Below are positions 17,101-26,900 of a DNA stretch of 64,000 nucleotides, piece by piece. The stretch is from Psychroserpens jangbogonensis. GTDB taxonomy: Bacteria; Bacteroidota; Bacteroidia; Flavobacteriales; Flavobacteriaceae. Positions within the stretch are counted from its first letter, which is position 1. Every line of letters starts with the position of its first letter. Below the pieces are notes generated by a model. It was not told where the DNA came from. It saw nothing but the letters and a program-made list of their open reading frames with translations, and ran no database searches. The DNA lies in assembly GCF_000797465.1 (NCBI RefSeq), contig NZ_JSWG01000006.1:1-64000 (forward strand), read 5' to 3'. The position numbers and the translations under genes were made by a program.

Positions 17101-18375
17101 ACATATACAAGTGAAGATACTATAGATAAAGAAACAGAAGAAGATATGATGGTAGATGTTATTAAAAGTGCCATTGACGGCATTAAAGAAAACCAATCTA
17201 AAACATTAGATATGTTCCAAACAATTTTGATGGAACAAAACAAACAAACAGCGCAGTTATTAGGCCTTTTATCAGGAAATTTTGCTGCAGAGCAAAATAT
17301 TCTAGAAGCGCCAACAGCTCCTTTAACTATTGAAACTCCTGCACCTGAAGCGTCTGTTTCTGAAACCATAGTAACACCTATTGCTACACCTGTAGCACAG
17401 ACTGTAGTTTCTACTGCTCCTGTTGTTGAAACAATTGCTCCAGCCGTTGGGAATTCAGAAATGCTAGATTTGATGTTAAGCGTAGTCGCTGACAAAACGG
17501 GTTATCCTGCTGAAATGTTAGAATTAAGTATGGATATGGAAGCCGATTTAGGAATCGATTCTATTAAGAGAGTGGAGATTTTTGGGGCTATCACTGAGCA
17601 ATCAAATAAATTAACAGACATTAATCCTACCGACTTAACCGAACTTAGAACATTACAAGAAATTGTAGATTACATTTCTAGCAAAGCTGGAATAAGCGCA
17701 ATTGCTCCAGTAGCAGCAACAGTTGTTGAGACAGTTACTTCTTCTGAAGGGAATTCAGAAATGCTAGAATTTATGTTAAGTGTAGTCGCTGACAAAACGG
17801 GTTATCCTGCTGAAATGTTAGAATTAAGTATGGATATGGAAGCCGATTTAGGAATCGATTCTATTAAGCGTGTTGAGATTTTTGGAGCTATCACTGAGCA
17901 ATCGGATAAATTAACAGATATTAATCCTACCGATTTAACTGAATTAAGAACATTACAAGAGATTGTAGATTACATTTCTAGTAAGGCAGGAATTAGTGCA
18001 ACTACTTCTGTTGCTATACCAGTTGCAGCAGTTACTGAAGTTGTGAGCAATGATTTGTTTTCTGCACCAGTTGTTGAGACAGTTACTTCTTCTGAAGGAA
18101 ATTCAGAGATGTTAGATTTAATGTTGAGTGTAGTTGCAGACAAGACAGGTTATCCTGCTGAAATGTTAGAATTGAGTATGGATATGGAAGCCGATTTAGG
18201 AATTGATTCTATCAAACGTGTTGAGATTTTTGGAGCTATCACTGAACAATCGGATAAATTAACAGACATCAACCCTACAGACCTAACTGAACTTAGAACC
18301 TTACAAGAAATTGTAGATTACATTTCAAGCAAAGCAGGAATTTCAAGTAAAAAAAAAAGTTTGAACCTAGCATAA
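14149..18375 (+). CDS. pfaA: PfaA-like PUFA synthase, KS-AT-ACP3 portion
   Basis: This is the first part (1,408 residues) of a PfaA/Pfa2-type iterative polyketide/fatty acid synthase. Residues 10-470 form a ketosynthase with C216 (VDAACAASLSAIKMAV), His in EGHGTATGAGD and His in VKSQIGHTKAAAG. Residues about 585-890 form an acyltransferase, with nucleophile S680 in GHSFGELTAL. After an Ala/Thr/Pro/Val-rich linker come three ACP domains, each with LGIDSIKRVEIF (serines about 1138, 1238 and 1354), near-identical to one another. The frame then ends soon after an A10 run (18349-18358), with the tail KKKSLNLA. The KR-DH half of the same protein continues immediately in the -1 frame. Either a single-base change, a phase-variable tract or programmed slippage joins the halves. 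Confidence 0.9.
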   Translation: MDNINSSLKKTPVAIIGLSAMFADASNVDQFWNNIIDQKDSIVDVPESRWKIEDYYDADPRVADKTYCKKGGFIPDVDFNPMEFGLPPNILEVTDASQLLSLIGARDAFEDAGYGRESEKFTALLKERTGVILGVGGGQKLITPLTSRLQAPIWEAALKSSGISEADIPHIIEKMKKAYIGWNENSFPGMLGNVISGRITNRFDLGGINSVVDAACAASLSAIKMAVSELIEGRCDMMLTGGVDTDNSPFMYMSFSKTPAFSQKGSIRPFDTDSDGMLIGEGVGMLVLKRLEDAERDGDRIYGLLTGVGSSSDGRYKSVYAPRPHGQALAMQRAYDEAGYDASTVKLIEGHGTATGAGDAAEFESMSMVFGKSDATKNHIAIGSVKSQIGHTKAAAGAAGMIKAALALYHKVLPGTINVTKPHEKFGIEESPFYVNAETRPWFKNGVPRRAGLSAFGFGGVNVHFAMEEYENKTSFKDRMHQTFHSIYIKETNATVLFANIKNTIAGLNSKDAATVFYNLKEKSKEGTAKQSEARLGFVAESLVDCISKLEIAIKQLENKKEAWSHPKGVFYRPNGISSSTKVASLFSGQGSQYANMAKEATSSFETIQQTIAAFDAKKEYDLANKIYPKPVFTEADKALQEQSITNTEFAQPAIGAISLGYYNVFKNAGFVSDMAAGHSFGELTALCASGVLSESDYMTLAIARGKAMAGKNASGDAGTMLAVKAAASEIEPLIASIKGVSVANINSSSQIVLGGTTEGITKVKALLDTKKFRSILLPVSAAFHTDCVGHAQKPFEKSIKTIRFSSPVIPVYSNSTGNTYPTESTKIKKILEQHILNSVDFKSEIENMYAAGARVFVEFGPKSILTNLVKDILKDKEHFVIATNAKATKNSDLQIREAAIQLQVLGCKLGAIDCNARQEKIPLAQPKMAVKIAGNNYVSPATQKAYKDVLNNGFKVSGATEVIKIEEEINEIEVISEVINAVPTYTSEDTIDKETEEDMMVDVIKSAIDGIKENQSKTLDMFQTILMEQNKQTAQLLGLLSGNFAAEQNILEAPTAPLTIETPAPEASVSETIVTPIATPVAQTVVSTAPVVETIAPAVGNSEMLDLMLSVVADKTGYPAEMLELSMDMEADLGIDSIKRVEIFGAITEQSNKLTDINPTDLTELRTLQEIVDYISSKAGISAIAPVAATVVETVTSSEGNSEMLEFMLSVVADKTGYPAEMLELSMDMEADLGIDSIKRVEIFGAITEQSDKLTDINPTDLTELRTLQEIVDYISSKAGISATTSVAIPVAAVTEVVSNDLFSAPVVETVTSSEGNSEMLDLMLSVVADKTGYPAEMLELSMDMEADLGIDSIKRVEIFGAITEQSDKLTDINPTDLTELRTLQEIVDYISSKAGISSKKKSLNLA
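17455..18345 (+). repeat. Three tandem ACP-coding repeats
   Basis: Units at about 17455-17700, 17755-18000 and 18106-18345 are nearly identical at DNA level (each encodes EMLELSMDMEADLGIDSIK). Spacing differs because the linkers are 17 to 35 residues long. Tandem ACPs are a hallmark of PUFA synthases, where their number affects product yield. Recombination between the units could change the number of ACPs. Confidence 0.9.
18349..18358 (+). other. A10 homopolymer, frameshift junction
   Basis: Ten adenines follow the third ACP. Reading before the run is in the frame of 14149; all downstream KR-DH coding lies in the -1 frame and is open from the run onward with no stop. One extra A, a -1 ribosomal shift on AAA-AAA, or transcriptional slippage would give a single protein of about 2,240 residues. 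Runs of this length slip in vivo and are also prone to sequencing error. Confidence 0.85.
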
Positions 18376-20870
18376 ATAAGGATCAAAATAATACAGTAGA
18401 TAAGGAGAATACTCTAAAACAGGAATTCTCCTTACCTACTAATTTTCACGGTGTACCAAGAAAGTCAATTGGATTAAAGTTCATTCCTGCAGTTGATGTA
18501 TTAATACAGAATATTTCGGCTTTAAAACCTGTTATTATTACAGATGAAGGAAGTGATTTAACCTTAGCTGTAAAAGCTAAGCTAGAAAGTGAAGGTCATA
18601 AAGTTATCGTTCTTCAATTCGATACTTTTAAAAAGAATAACTCTATTAAAGATGGAGTTGCTATTTCAGAAATAAACGACCAAAACATTAAGACAGCTAT
18701 AGATACTATCTTAACTAAAAATGAAATAGGTGCTTTTATTTATTTACACCCACATTTCATCTTTTCGGGTCATAATTTTACGGAACATTTTGCAGTAGAA
18801 CGTTCTTTATTAAAGGCAACTTTCTTACTAGCAAAATACCTACAAGCACCATTAAACACTACGAGTAAAACACAACGAACTGCTTTTATGACGGTTTCCC
18901 GTTTAGATGGGAAATTCGGGATGGACAAACGACCTGATATTTCTATCATTGCGGGTGGATTATCGGGTTTAACTAAATGTATGAATCTAGAATGGTCTCC
19001 TGTATTTTGTAGAGCTGTGGATGTAAAGCCAGAATTATCTACTAATGAAATAGCGAACAACTTATTTCTAGAATTACACGACGCTGATGTTCGTTACGTA
19101 GATGTTGCCATCAATGATAATGGACGTATGACGTATGATGTTGTTTCTAACGAAGTAGGTGCTTCAGATAATTACAAACAAACGGTTACAGACAAAGATG
19201 TGTTTTTAGTTGCTGGAGGTGGTAGAGGAGTTACAGCCACTTGTATTAAAGAAATGAATGTTTCTTTTAAATCTAAATTCATCTTATTAGGTAGATCTTC
19301 TTTAGATTTTGAATTACCAGCCTATGCTTTAACTGAAGACGATCCTGCGGCACTTAAAAAAGCTATTATGCAGGAGATAAAAGATAGAGGCGAGAAAGTT
19401 TCAATCAAAGGCTTAAATAGCACATTCAACAAGTATGTTGCTAAAAAGGAAATTGAAGAAACTATTGCTAACATTAAAGAAAACGGAGGAGATGCTGTTT
19501 ATGTTGCCGGAGATGTAACAAACTTGACCATCAAACCTGAGTTGCTTAAAATTGAAAAGCAATGGGGAGAAATAACTGGAATTATTCACGGTGCAGGTCG
19601 CTTGGCTGATAAACTTATTCAAGATAAAACAGAAGAGATTTTTGATAATGTTACTTCGGTAAAATTAGACGGTTTATTAGGCCTTTTAAAAATGGTTAAC
19701 ATCAATGAATTGAAACATTTAATTATGTTTTCATCTGTCGCCGGTTTCTACGGAAATGTGGGGCAATCAGACTATGCGATGGCAAATGAAATATTGAGTA
19801 CAGCTGCACATTTGTTCAGTACAAATCATCCAAACACTAAAGTTACTGCCATTAACTGGGGAGCTTGGGAAGGCGGAATGGTGAGCCCTGAATTACAAAA
19901 AATGTTTGAAGAAGCAGGAGTTTCTTTAGTGAATCACCCTGGAGGAGCAGCCCGTTTTGTTCAAGAGTTAAACGGAGCCTACCACAACCAACCTCAAGTA
20001 ATTATTGGAGGAACCTTACCGGCAGGAATTTCAGATATTTCGGGAGATCTTAAGGCGTATACTGTACAACGAAATTTGAGTTTAAAAGACAATGAGTTTT
20101 TAAATCATCACGTAATTCAAGGAAGTCCGGTTTTACCAATGGTGAATGCTACGGCGTGGATGGCAGATTCTTGTGTTAAAATGTTTCCAGATTACAAATT
20201 GGCACGTATTGAAAACGTAAAGCTATTTAAAGGAATCGTTTTCGATGGAACTGAAAAGGAGCAATATTTCACAGAAATTAAAGAACAAAGCAAAACCGAT
20301 GAAAGTATCGTTTGCGCTGTTACTATTTATAGTAAAGGAGGAAAACTACCATTAAATCACTATCGATCTACGGTTACTTTAGAGAGAAAAAGAAGAGATA
20401 AGCCAAAATTTCAAACACCTAAAATTCAAGAGAACAAGATTGATGGAGCAACTTTTTATAAAGACGGTTCACTATTTCACGGTGCCTTTTACCAAGGAAT
20501 AGAAGAGGTTGTAGCTATGGACGAGGAACAAGTATTATTGAAATGCAAAGCGCCAGCAGTTTCTTTTGAAGACCAAGGGCAGTTTCCTAGCACGAGTTTA
20601 AATGCCTTCTTCTTAGATAGTCAATATCAAGGAATGGTGGTATGGGTGCAAAAGTTTCATAATGGAGCTAATAGTTTGCCTTTACAGACTTTAAAAGGAT
20701 TGGTTTATGGAGAGATTCCTGCGGATAAAAGTTTCTATGTACATATAAAAATACAAGAAAATTCAGCCACAAAAATGATTGCAAATTGTACAGTATTCGA
20801 TGAGAATGGAGATGTCTTTTTATTTACAGAAGGAGCAGGATTAACTGTTTCTGAAGGTTTAAACTGGTAA
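18357..20870 (+). CDS. pfaA: PfaA-like PUFA synthase, KR-DH portion (frameshifted)
   Basis: This continues PfaA in the -1 frame. The frame is open from the A10 run (AAG TTT GAA CCT onward) although its first ATG is only at 18888, in the middle of the reductase domain, so independent translation from that ATG would not give a whole domain. The ketoreductase has a structural half followed by a Rossmann half with GGGRGVTA and the active region MFSSVAGFYGNVGQSDYAMANE (Ser and Tyr of the short-chain dehydrogenase type). A dehydratase-like hotdog domain follows, with H-x3-G-x4-P in HHVIQGSPVLPM. KR reduces each beta-keto group; the DH removes water. About 838 residues. Not a pseudogene in appearance: coding is intact throughout. 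Confidence 0.85.
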   Translation, partial: KFEPSINKDQNNTVDKENTLKQEFSLPTNFHGVPRKSIGLKFIPAVDVLIQNISALKPVIITDEGSDLTLAVKAKLESEGHKVIVLQFDTFKKNNSIKDGVAISEINDQNIKTAIDTILTKNEIGAFIYLHPHFIFSGHNFTEHFAVERSLLKATFLLAKYLQAPLNTTSKTQRTAFMTVSRLDGKFGMDKRPDISIIAGGLSGLTKCMNLEWSPVFCRAVDVKPELSTNEIANNLFLELHDADVRYVDVAINDNGRMTYDVVSNEVGASDNYKQTVTDKDVFLVAGGGRGVTATCIKEMNVSFKSKFILLGRSSLDFELPAYALTEDDPAALKKAIMQEIKDRGEKVSIKGLNSTFNKYVAKKEIEETIANIKENGGDAVYVAGDVTNLTIKPELLKIEKQWGEITGIIHGAGRLADKLIQDKTEEIFDNVTSVKLDGLLGLLKMVNINELKHLIMFSSVAGFYGNVGQSDYAMANEILSTAAHLFSTNHPNTKVTAINWGAWEGGMVSPELQKMFEEAGVSLVNHPGGAARFVQELNGAYHNQPQVIIGGTLPAGISDISGDLKAYTVQRNLSLKDNEFLNHHVIQGSPVLPMVNATAWMADSCVKMFPDYKLARIENVKLFKGIVFDGTEKEQYFTEIKEQSKTDESIVCAVTIYSKGGKLPLNHYRSTVTLERKRRDKPKFQTPKIQENKIDGATFYKDGSLFHGAFYQGIEEVVAMDEEQVLLKCKAPAVSFEDQGQFPSTSLNAFFLDSQYQGMVVWVQKFHNGANSLPLQTLKGLVYGEIPADKSFYVHIKIQENSATKMIANCTVFDENGDVFLFTEGAGLTVSEGLNW

Positions 20871-20909
20871 TAATATAGCGATTACTGTAAGCTTACATCA
20901 AAACAAAAA

Positions 20910-23900
20910 ATGAAAGAAAAAATAGCAATCATCGGTATGTCATCCCTTTTTCCTGGGTCTAAAACCTTACAAGAGTTTTGGAATAATCTTATGGATAAAA
21001 AAGATTTGACTGGTATGGCAACAAAAGATGATTTTGGTGCAGATCCTGAACTCTTTTACCAAAAAGACAAGGGTGTAATAGACCGTTGTTACTCATTGCG
21101 TGGAGGATATATTAGAGATTATAATTTTAATAGCTCAGACTTTGGCTCTAAAGATTTAAGTGATTTAGATCAAATGTATAAGTGGGGTTTACAGGTGACT
21201 AAAGACGCTTTAATACACGGGGGATATTGGGATAAAGCCCAAGCTTTAGAAAATTGTGGCGTAATTTTCGGAAACTTATCATTTCCGACGAAATCTTCCC
21301 ATAAAGTTCTTGCGCCTATTTATACTGAAACGCTTGAAAAAGGAATAAAAAGTCTATTGAAAGATGACAGTTTCAAAATACCATCAACAGAATTTGACAT
21401 TCCGAATAACAACCCGATAGAAGGAGATGTGTCGGAATTGGTTAAAAAAACCATAGGCTTAAAAGGAACAAATTTTGATTTAGATGCAGCTTGCGCTTCA
21501 TCATTGTATGCTATAAAAATGGCTTGTGATGAACTGTTAACGGGTAAAGCAGATATGATGTTGGCTGGAGCAGTTTGTTCTTCAGATCAATTATTTATCC
21601 ATATGGGCTTTTCTATTTTCCACGCCTATGCTGCACACGATAAAAAATACTCGCCATTAGATAAAGACTCTGCTGGATTAGTGTCTTCTGAAGGTGCTGG
21701 AATGATTCTTCTAAAAAGGTTGTCAGACGCAGAAAAAGATGGTGACAATATTATTGGTGTTATTTCGGGAATTGGTTTGTCTAACGATGGAGCGGGCAAG
21801 TTTTTATTAAGCCCCAATCCAAAAGGACAAACATTGGCTTATGAAAGAGCGTATAACGGGAGCATTTCAAAAGAAAACACCTCTTATATAGAATGCCATG
21901 CAACGGGTACTCCACTTGGTGATGTTACAGAAATAAACTCACTCGAAACCTTTTTTGGGGACAATCCAAATAAGTTGCGTTTAGGTTCAGTAAAATCTAA
22001 TATGGGGCATATGTTAACAGCAGCAGGAATGCCTAGTTTAATGAAAGTGTTACTTTCTATGGAACATAATGTTATTCCCCCAGGAATCAATATGTCTACG
22101 GCAATTCAGTCTGAAAAAGGATGGTTTAAGAGAGAACAAATTATAGAAGAGCCTTTAAAATGGGAAACAAAGTATAAGCAAGCAGCTGTAAATTCTTTTG
22201 GATTTGGAGGTACTAATGCCCATTTAGTTGTAGAGAATCATTATAAGGGAGAGAGTAAAAAACACAAAGATGTTTCGCTTAAGGAAATGGCCATCACAAG
22301 TATGGAAGTTCATTTTGGTGACTGCGTTAATCTAGAAACGTATTATCAATCTATTTTTGAAGGAAGGCAGCATTTTTCTGAAATGCCACAAGACAGATGG
22401 AAGGGTTTTGAGAAGAACAATGAGTTATTAATTGATTTTAGCTTGGATCCTAAAACCTCACTTAAAGGAAACTTTATTAAGGAGTTTGATATGGATTTAA
22501 TGCGCTATAAAATTCAACCAAACGAAATTAGTACTATGGAACCTCAGCAGGCTCTAATTTTAAAAGTTGCTGATGAAGCTATCCAAAAATCAAACTTAAA
22601 AAGAGGAGGGAATGTAGCTATTTTAATTGCTATGAATCCAGAACTCGCAATACATCATTATTTAGCCCGTTGGGATAGCGAATGGCAATTAGAGAAGGCG
22701 CTAGATAGTGCAGGAGTTGATTTAGAGGAAACACAAAAAGCAACACTTTTAGCTGAGTGTCGAAATATATTATATCAAATAGGAAACGTACAAACCCCAA
22801 GCCAGCACACCAGTTTTGTTGGTAATATTATGTCGAGTCGTATTTCTGCATTATGGGATTTTAACGGCCCATCATTTACCATTACCAATGGAGATAACGG
22901 TACAACAAGAGCGTTAGAAGTGGCGCAAAACATGCTGTCTTTAGGTGAAGTTGATGCTGTTGTTGTGGGAGCTGTAGAATTTTCGGCGAGTATGGAAGCT
23001 GTTCTTTTACGTAATTTGGTTGATACAATTAATCAAAACCAAAAACCAAGTTTGTCTTTTAATGCAGATGATTACGGTTGGTTAATAGGAGAAGGAGCAT
23101 CTGCTATTGTTTTAAAAGCTAGTGATACAGTTAATAAGAAAGATACAGTTTACGCTAAAATTGAAGCAATTGGAGACTTAGTAACAGATAAAAAAATTGC
23201 TTTGCAGGAATTAGTCGCTTCTGGATTTAAGCAGGAAGATCAATTAGAACAAGAGCAATTATTGGCTACTAAATTAGACACAAAAATTGCATTAGGATCT
23301 GCAAAAACACATATAGGGCATACGTTTGCTGCGTCTGGATTAGCTTCTATTGTTAAAACGGCACTATGTGTATATCACCAATTTATTCCAGGTATCCCGA
23401 ATTGGAACTCTTTAAAAAACGAGACATTAAAAAACAGTAATTACTATTTCCCAAGCCAGTCGAGACCTTGGGTAAATGAAGGGGGATTTCCTAGACAGGC
23501 ATTGGTAAACTTGAGTTTAAATTCACGAGTAAAACTTTCAGAATATTCTAATCCTAAAAACCAGAAAATTGACAACTTCTTAAAAAAGCATTTGTTTGTT
23601 TTAAAAGGAAATACCCAAAAGGAACTTATAGAAAACTTAAACTTAATTAGAAAAGATATTCTTGTTGACGATTTAGACTTTATAGCACAGGCTTATTTTG
23701 ACAAAGCATCAAAAATCAAAGCAGCATTCAGCATTGTTTTAATTGCTTCTAGTAACAAATCAATACAGCAGGACATCAGTTTTATTGAAAGAAAACTAGA
23801 AGAAGCATTTGTAAATAATACAGATATAAAATTACCAAGCGGTTCTTTCTTTAGCCCAAATCCAAGTGGAGATAAAGGAGATTTAGCTTTTGTGTATCCT

Positions 23901-26900
23901 GGTTCTGCAACGAGTTATGAAGGATTAGGACAGGATTTATTTCAGTTTTTCCCAAATCTTTTAAGTGATTTTGAAAATCAAATTCCAAACCTTAAAGATT
24001 TTTTTGGCTTAGACTATTTATTCCCTAAAAAGCAAGACAGTTCAGCACCTTCTCTAAACATTCAAAGTGATGCTATTTCTATGATGTCGGCAGGAGTGCT
24101 TTATGCAACCTTGTACACTCATATATTGAGAGAATATTTCGGCGTAAAGCCAAAAGCAGCTATGGGATATTCTATGGGTGAATGTAGCTCTATGTGGTAT
24201 GCACTCGGTCTTTGGAACCCGAGTGAGGGAACAAAAGTATTCCGCAATTCTCCTATTTTCAAAAATAGGTTTTCTGGTAATTTAGAATTATTAGCCGAAG
24301 AATGGAATATTAGTTCAGAAGAAGCGAAAGCTAGATGGCAAAGCTGGATTTTATTAGAAAGTAAAGGAAAAGTAGAAGCCCATATATCTAAGTTTGATAA
24401 AGTGTCAATCACTTTTATAAACTCTAATAAAGAGTTGATAATTTCTGGAGATAAAAGCCAATGTGAGGCGTTAATTGCTGAACTTAATTGTGCTTCTGTA
24501 TTGGTGCCTTTTCAAAATATCATCCATAATGAGTTCTGTAATAAAGAATATGATGGATTGATTGAAATGCATAATTTTCAATTAGAAAACCAACCAGAGA
24601 TTGATTTTTACTCTAGTTTAACGGGTGAAAAAATCCCAATGGATTCCTTGACAATAGCCGAAAACTCCACAGAAGTTTGCTGTAAAACAGTTGATTTCCC
24701 TGCTTTTGCTAAAAAAATGTCAACAAACGGATTTAGCACTTTCGTAGAGCTAGGTCCAAATTGTACTTGTACAAATTGGATAAAAGATACCTTGGACCAA
24801 AAGAAACATGCTGCTTGTGCTATTGATAAAAAAGGAACGAGTTCTATACAGTCCCTATATGAGTGTTTAGCGCAATTAATTTCTAACGGAATCGAAATTG
24901 ATTTAAGCTTATTATATCCTAATAAAAATCAGAAACAAATCAAAAAACGCTTTACTAAAAAAGTAAAAACCGGAGGAAGACCTGTGTATGATGTGTTATT
25001 GTCTGAGGATATGAAAAATCAGTTTGCCACTATCAGAAAAAAAGAAAAAGCAGTAAATACAATAGAAAATACAGGCTCTAGCCAGCCCACCACAACAAAA
25101 CATACATTAGAAAAAAAATCTAATATGATAGATACTTCAATACCAAAAACAGCTACTAAAGCCACTGTCAAGTTTGCAGAAAATGGTTTAAAATTACAAG
25201 ATTTTAATGACCCAAATCATTTAAAAGATAAAAACATCATTTTCACCAAAGAGAATTTAATCGAATTTTCTGAAGGAAAAATTGGTAATGTTTTTGGTGC
25301 GGAATACAATGTCATTGATCAATATAAACGCAGGGTAATGTTACCAATGGATCCTTATTTATTGGTGAGTAGAGTCACCGGTTTAAATGCTAAATTAGGG
25401 GAATACAAACCTTCTACCATGCAAACCGAATACGATATTCCGTACAATTCTGGTTATTCAACCGATACTCAAATTCCTTGGGCAGTGTCTGTAGAATCTG
25501 GACAATGCGATTTAATGTTGATCTCTTATTTGGGAATCGATTTAGAAAACAAAGGAGATTATGTATACCGTTTATTGGATTGCACCCTAAATTTTATGGA
25601 TGATTTACCTTTTGAAGGACAAACGTTGCGTTACGATATTTCTATCAATTCATTTGTTAGAAATGGACGTAATTTATTGTTTTTCTTTAGCTACGAATGT
25701 TTTGTAGAAGACCGTATGGTTTTAAAAATGACCAATGGAGTGGCTGGTTTCTTTACCGATGAAGAATTGAGTAAAGGAAACGGAGTGGTTTATACGGACA
25801 GTGAAAAGAAAATTTTGGCAGGGGTAGAAAAGAAAAAATTTATCCCTTTTTTAACTACAAAAAAGACAGCTTTTGATATTGAAGATTTAAGGCATTTAAT
25901 CAATGGAGATGCTCATAAATGTTTTGATGATATTTCTTATTTCCCCAATGAAAGAAATAAATCGATCCGACTAGCTCCAGAAAAAATGCTAATGTTAGAC
26001 CGTATTACCAAGGCAGATGTCCATGGTGGTGCTTATGGTTTGGGAGAAATTATCGCCGAAAAAGACCTGAGTCCAGACGATTGGTATTTTCCTTGTCACT
26101 TTAGGGATGACCAAGTGTTGGCTGGTTCTTTACAAGCAGAAGGTGGCGGAAACTTACTACGTTTCTTTATGATGATGCTCGGATTGCAACGCCTTAAAAA
26201 GGATGCGCGTTTCCAACCAATTTACGGGCTCCCGCAAAAAGTAAGATGTAGAAAAGAAGTTACACCTAATGATAAAACATTAGTGTATCGCTTAGTGATT
26301 AAAGATATCGGATTATTACCTGACCCTTATGTAATTGGTGATTTAGAAATTATTGTAAATGGTGTCATTACTGTACATTTTGCCAATTTAGGATTGCAAA
26401 TAAGAGAAAAAGACAATCCGAGATACTTAGAGCAGCCAAAGAAAATAACCGAGAATGTGTTATTAAATGAAATGGATATCGAAACATTTGCCTTAGGTCG
26501 ATTAGCAGATTGTTTTGGACCAGAATATGCGATTTATGACAATAGAGCTTTGTCGCGTCAACCTAATACCGATTTACAAGTAGTAAGTCGTGTGATTAAA
26601 ATTGACGGAGAACGTTTTGATTTCTCAAAACCAACAAACATTTGGACAGAATACGACGTGCCTCAAGATGTTTGGTATTACAAACAAAATACTTCAATGA
26701 CAATGCCTTATGCGGTATTGATGGAAATTGCCCTACAACCTTGTGGACTTTTAGGTGCTTATTTAGGGAGTACGCTTCAGTTTCCCGATAAAGATTTATA
26801 CTTTAGAAATCTAGATGGTGACGGTGAACTTTTGGACTTACCCACAGGTACAGATTTTAGAGGGAAGGTGATTAAAAACAAATCAACCTTAACTTCTTCT

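Noticed and set aside
17455-18345. CRISPR-like or mobile tandem repeat
   Set aside because: The repeats are in-frame ACP domains with LGIDSIKR motifs.
18888-20870. Independent gene starting at ATG 18888
   Set aside because: The start lies inside the ketoreductase domain and coding sequence in the same frame extends upstream to the A10 tract, so it is the second half of pfaA.
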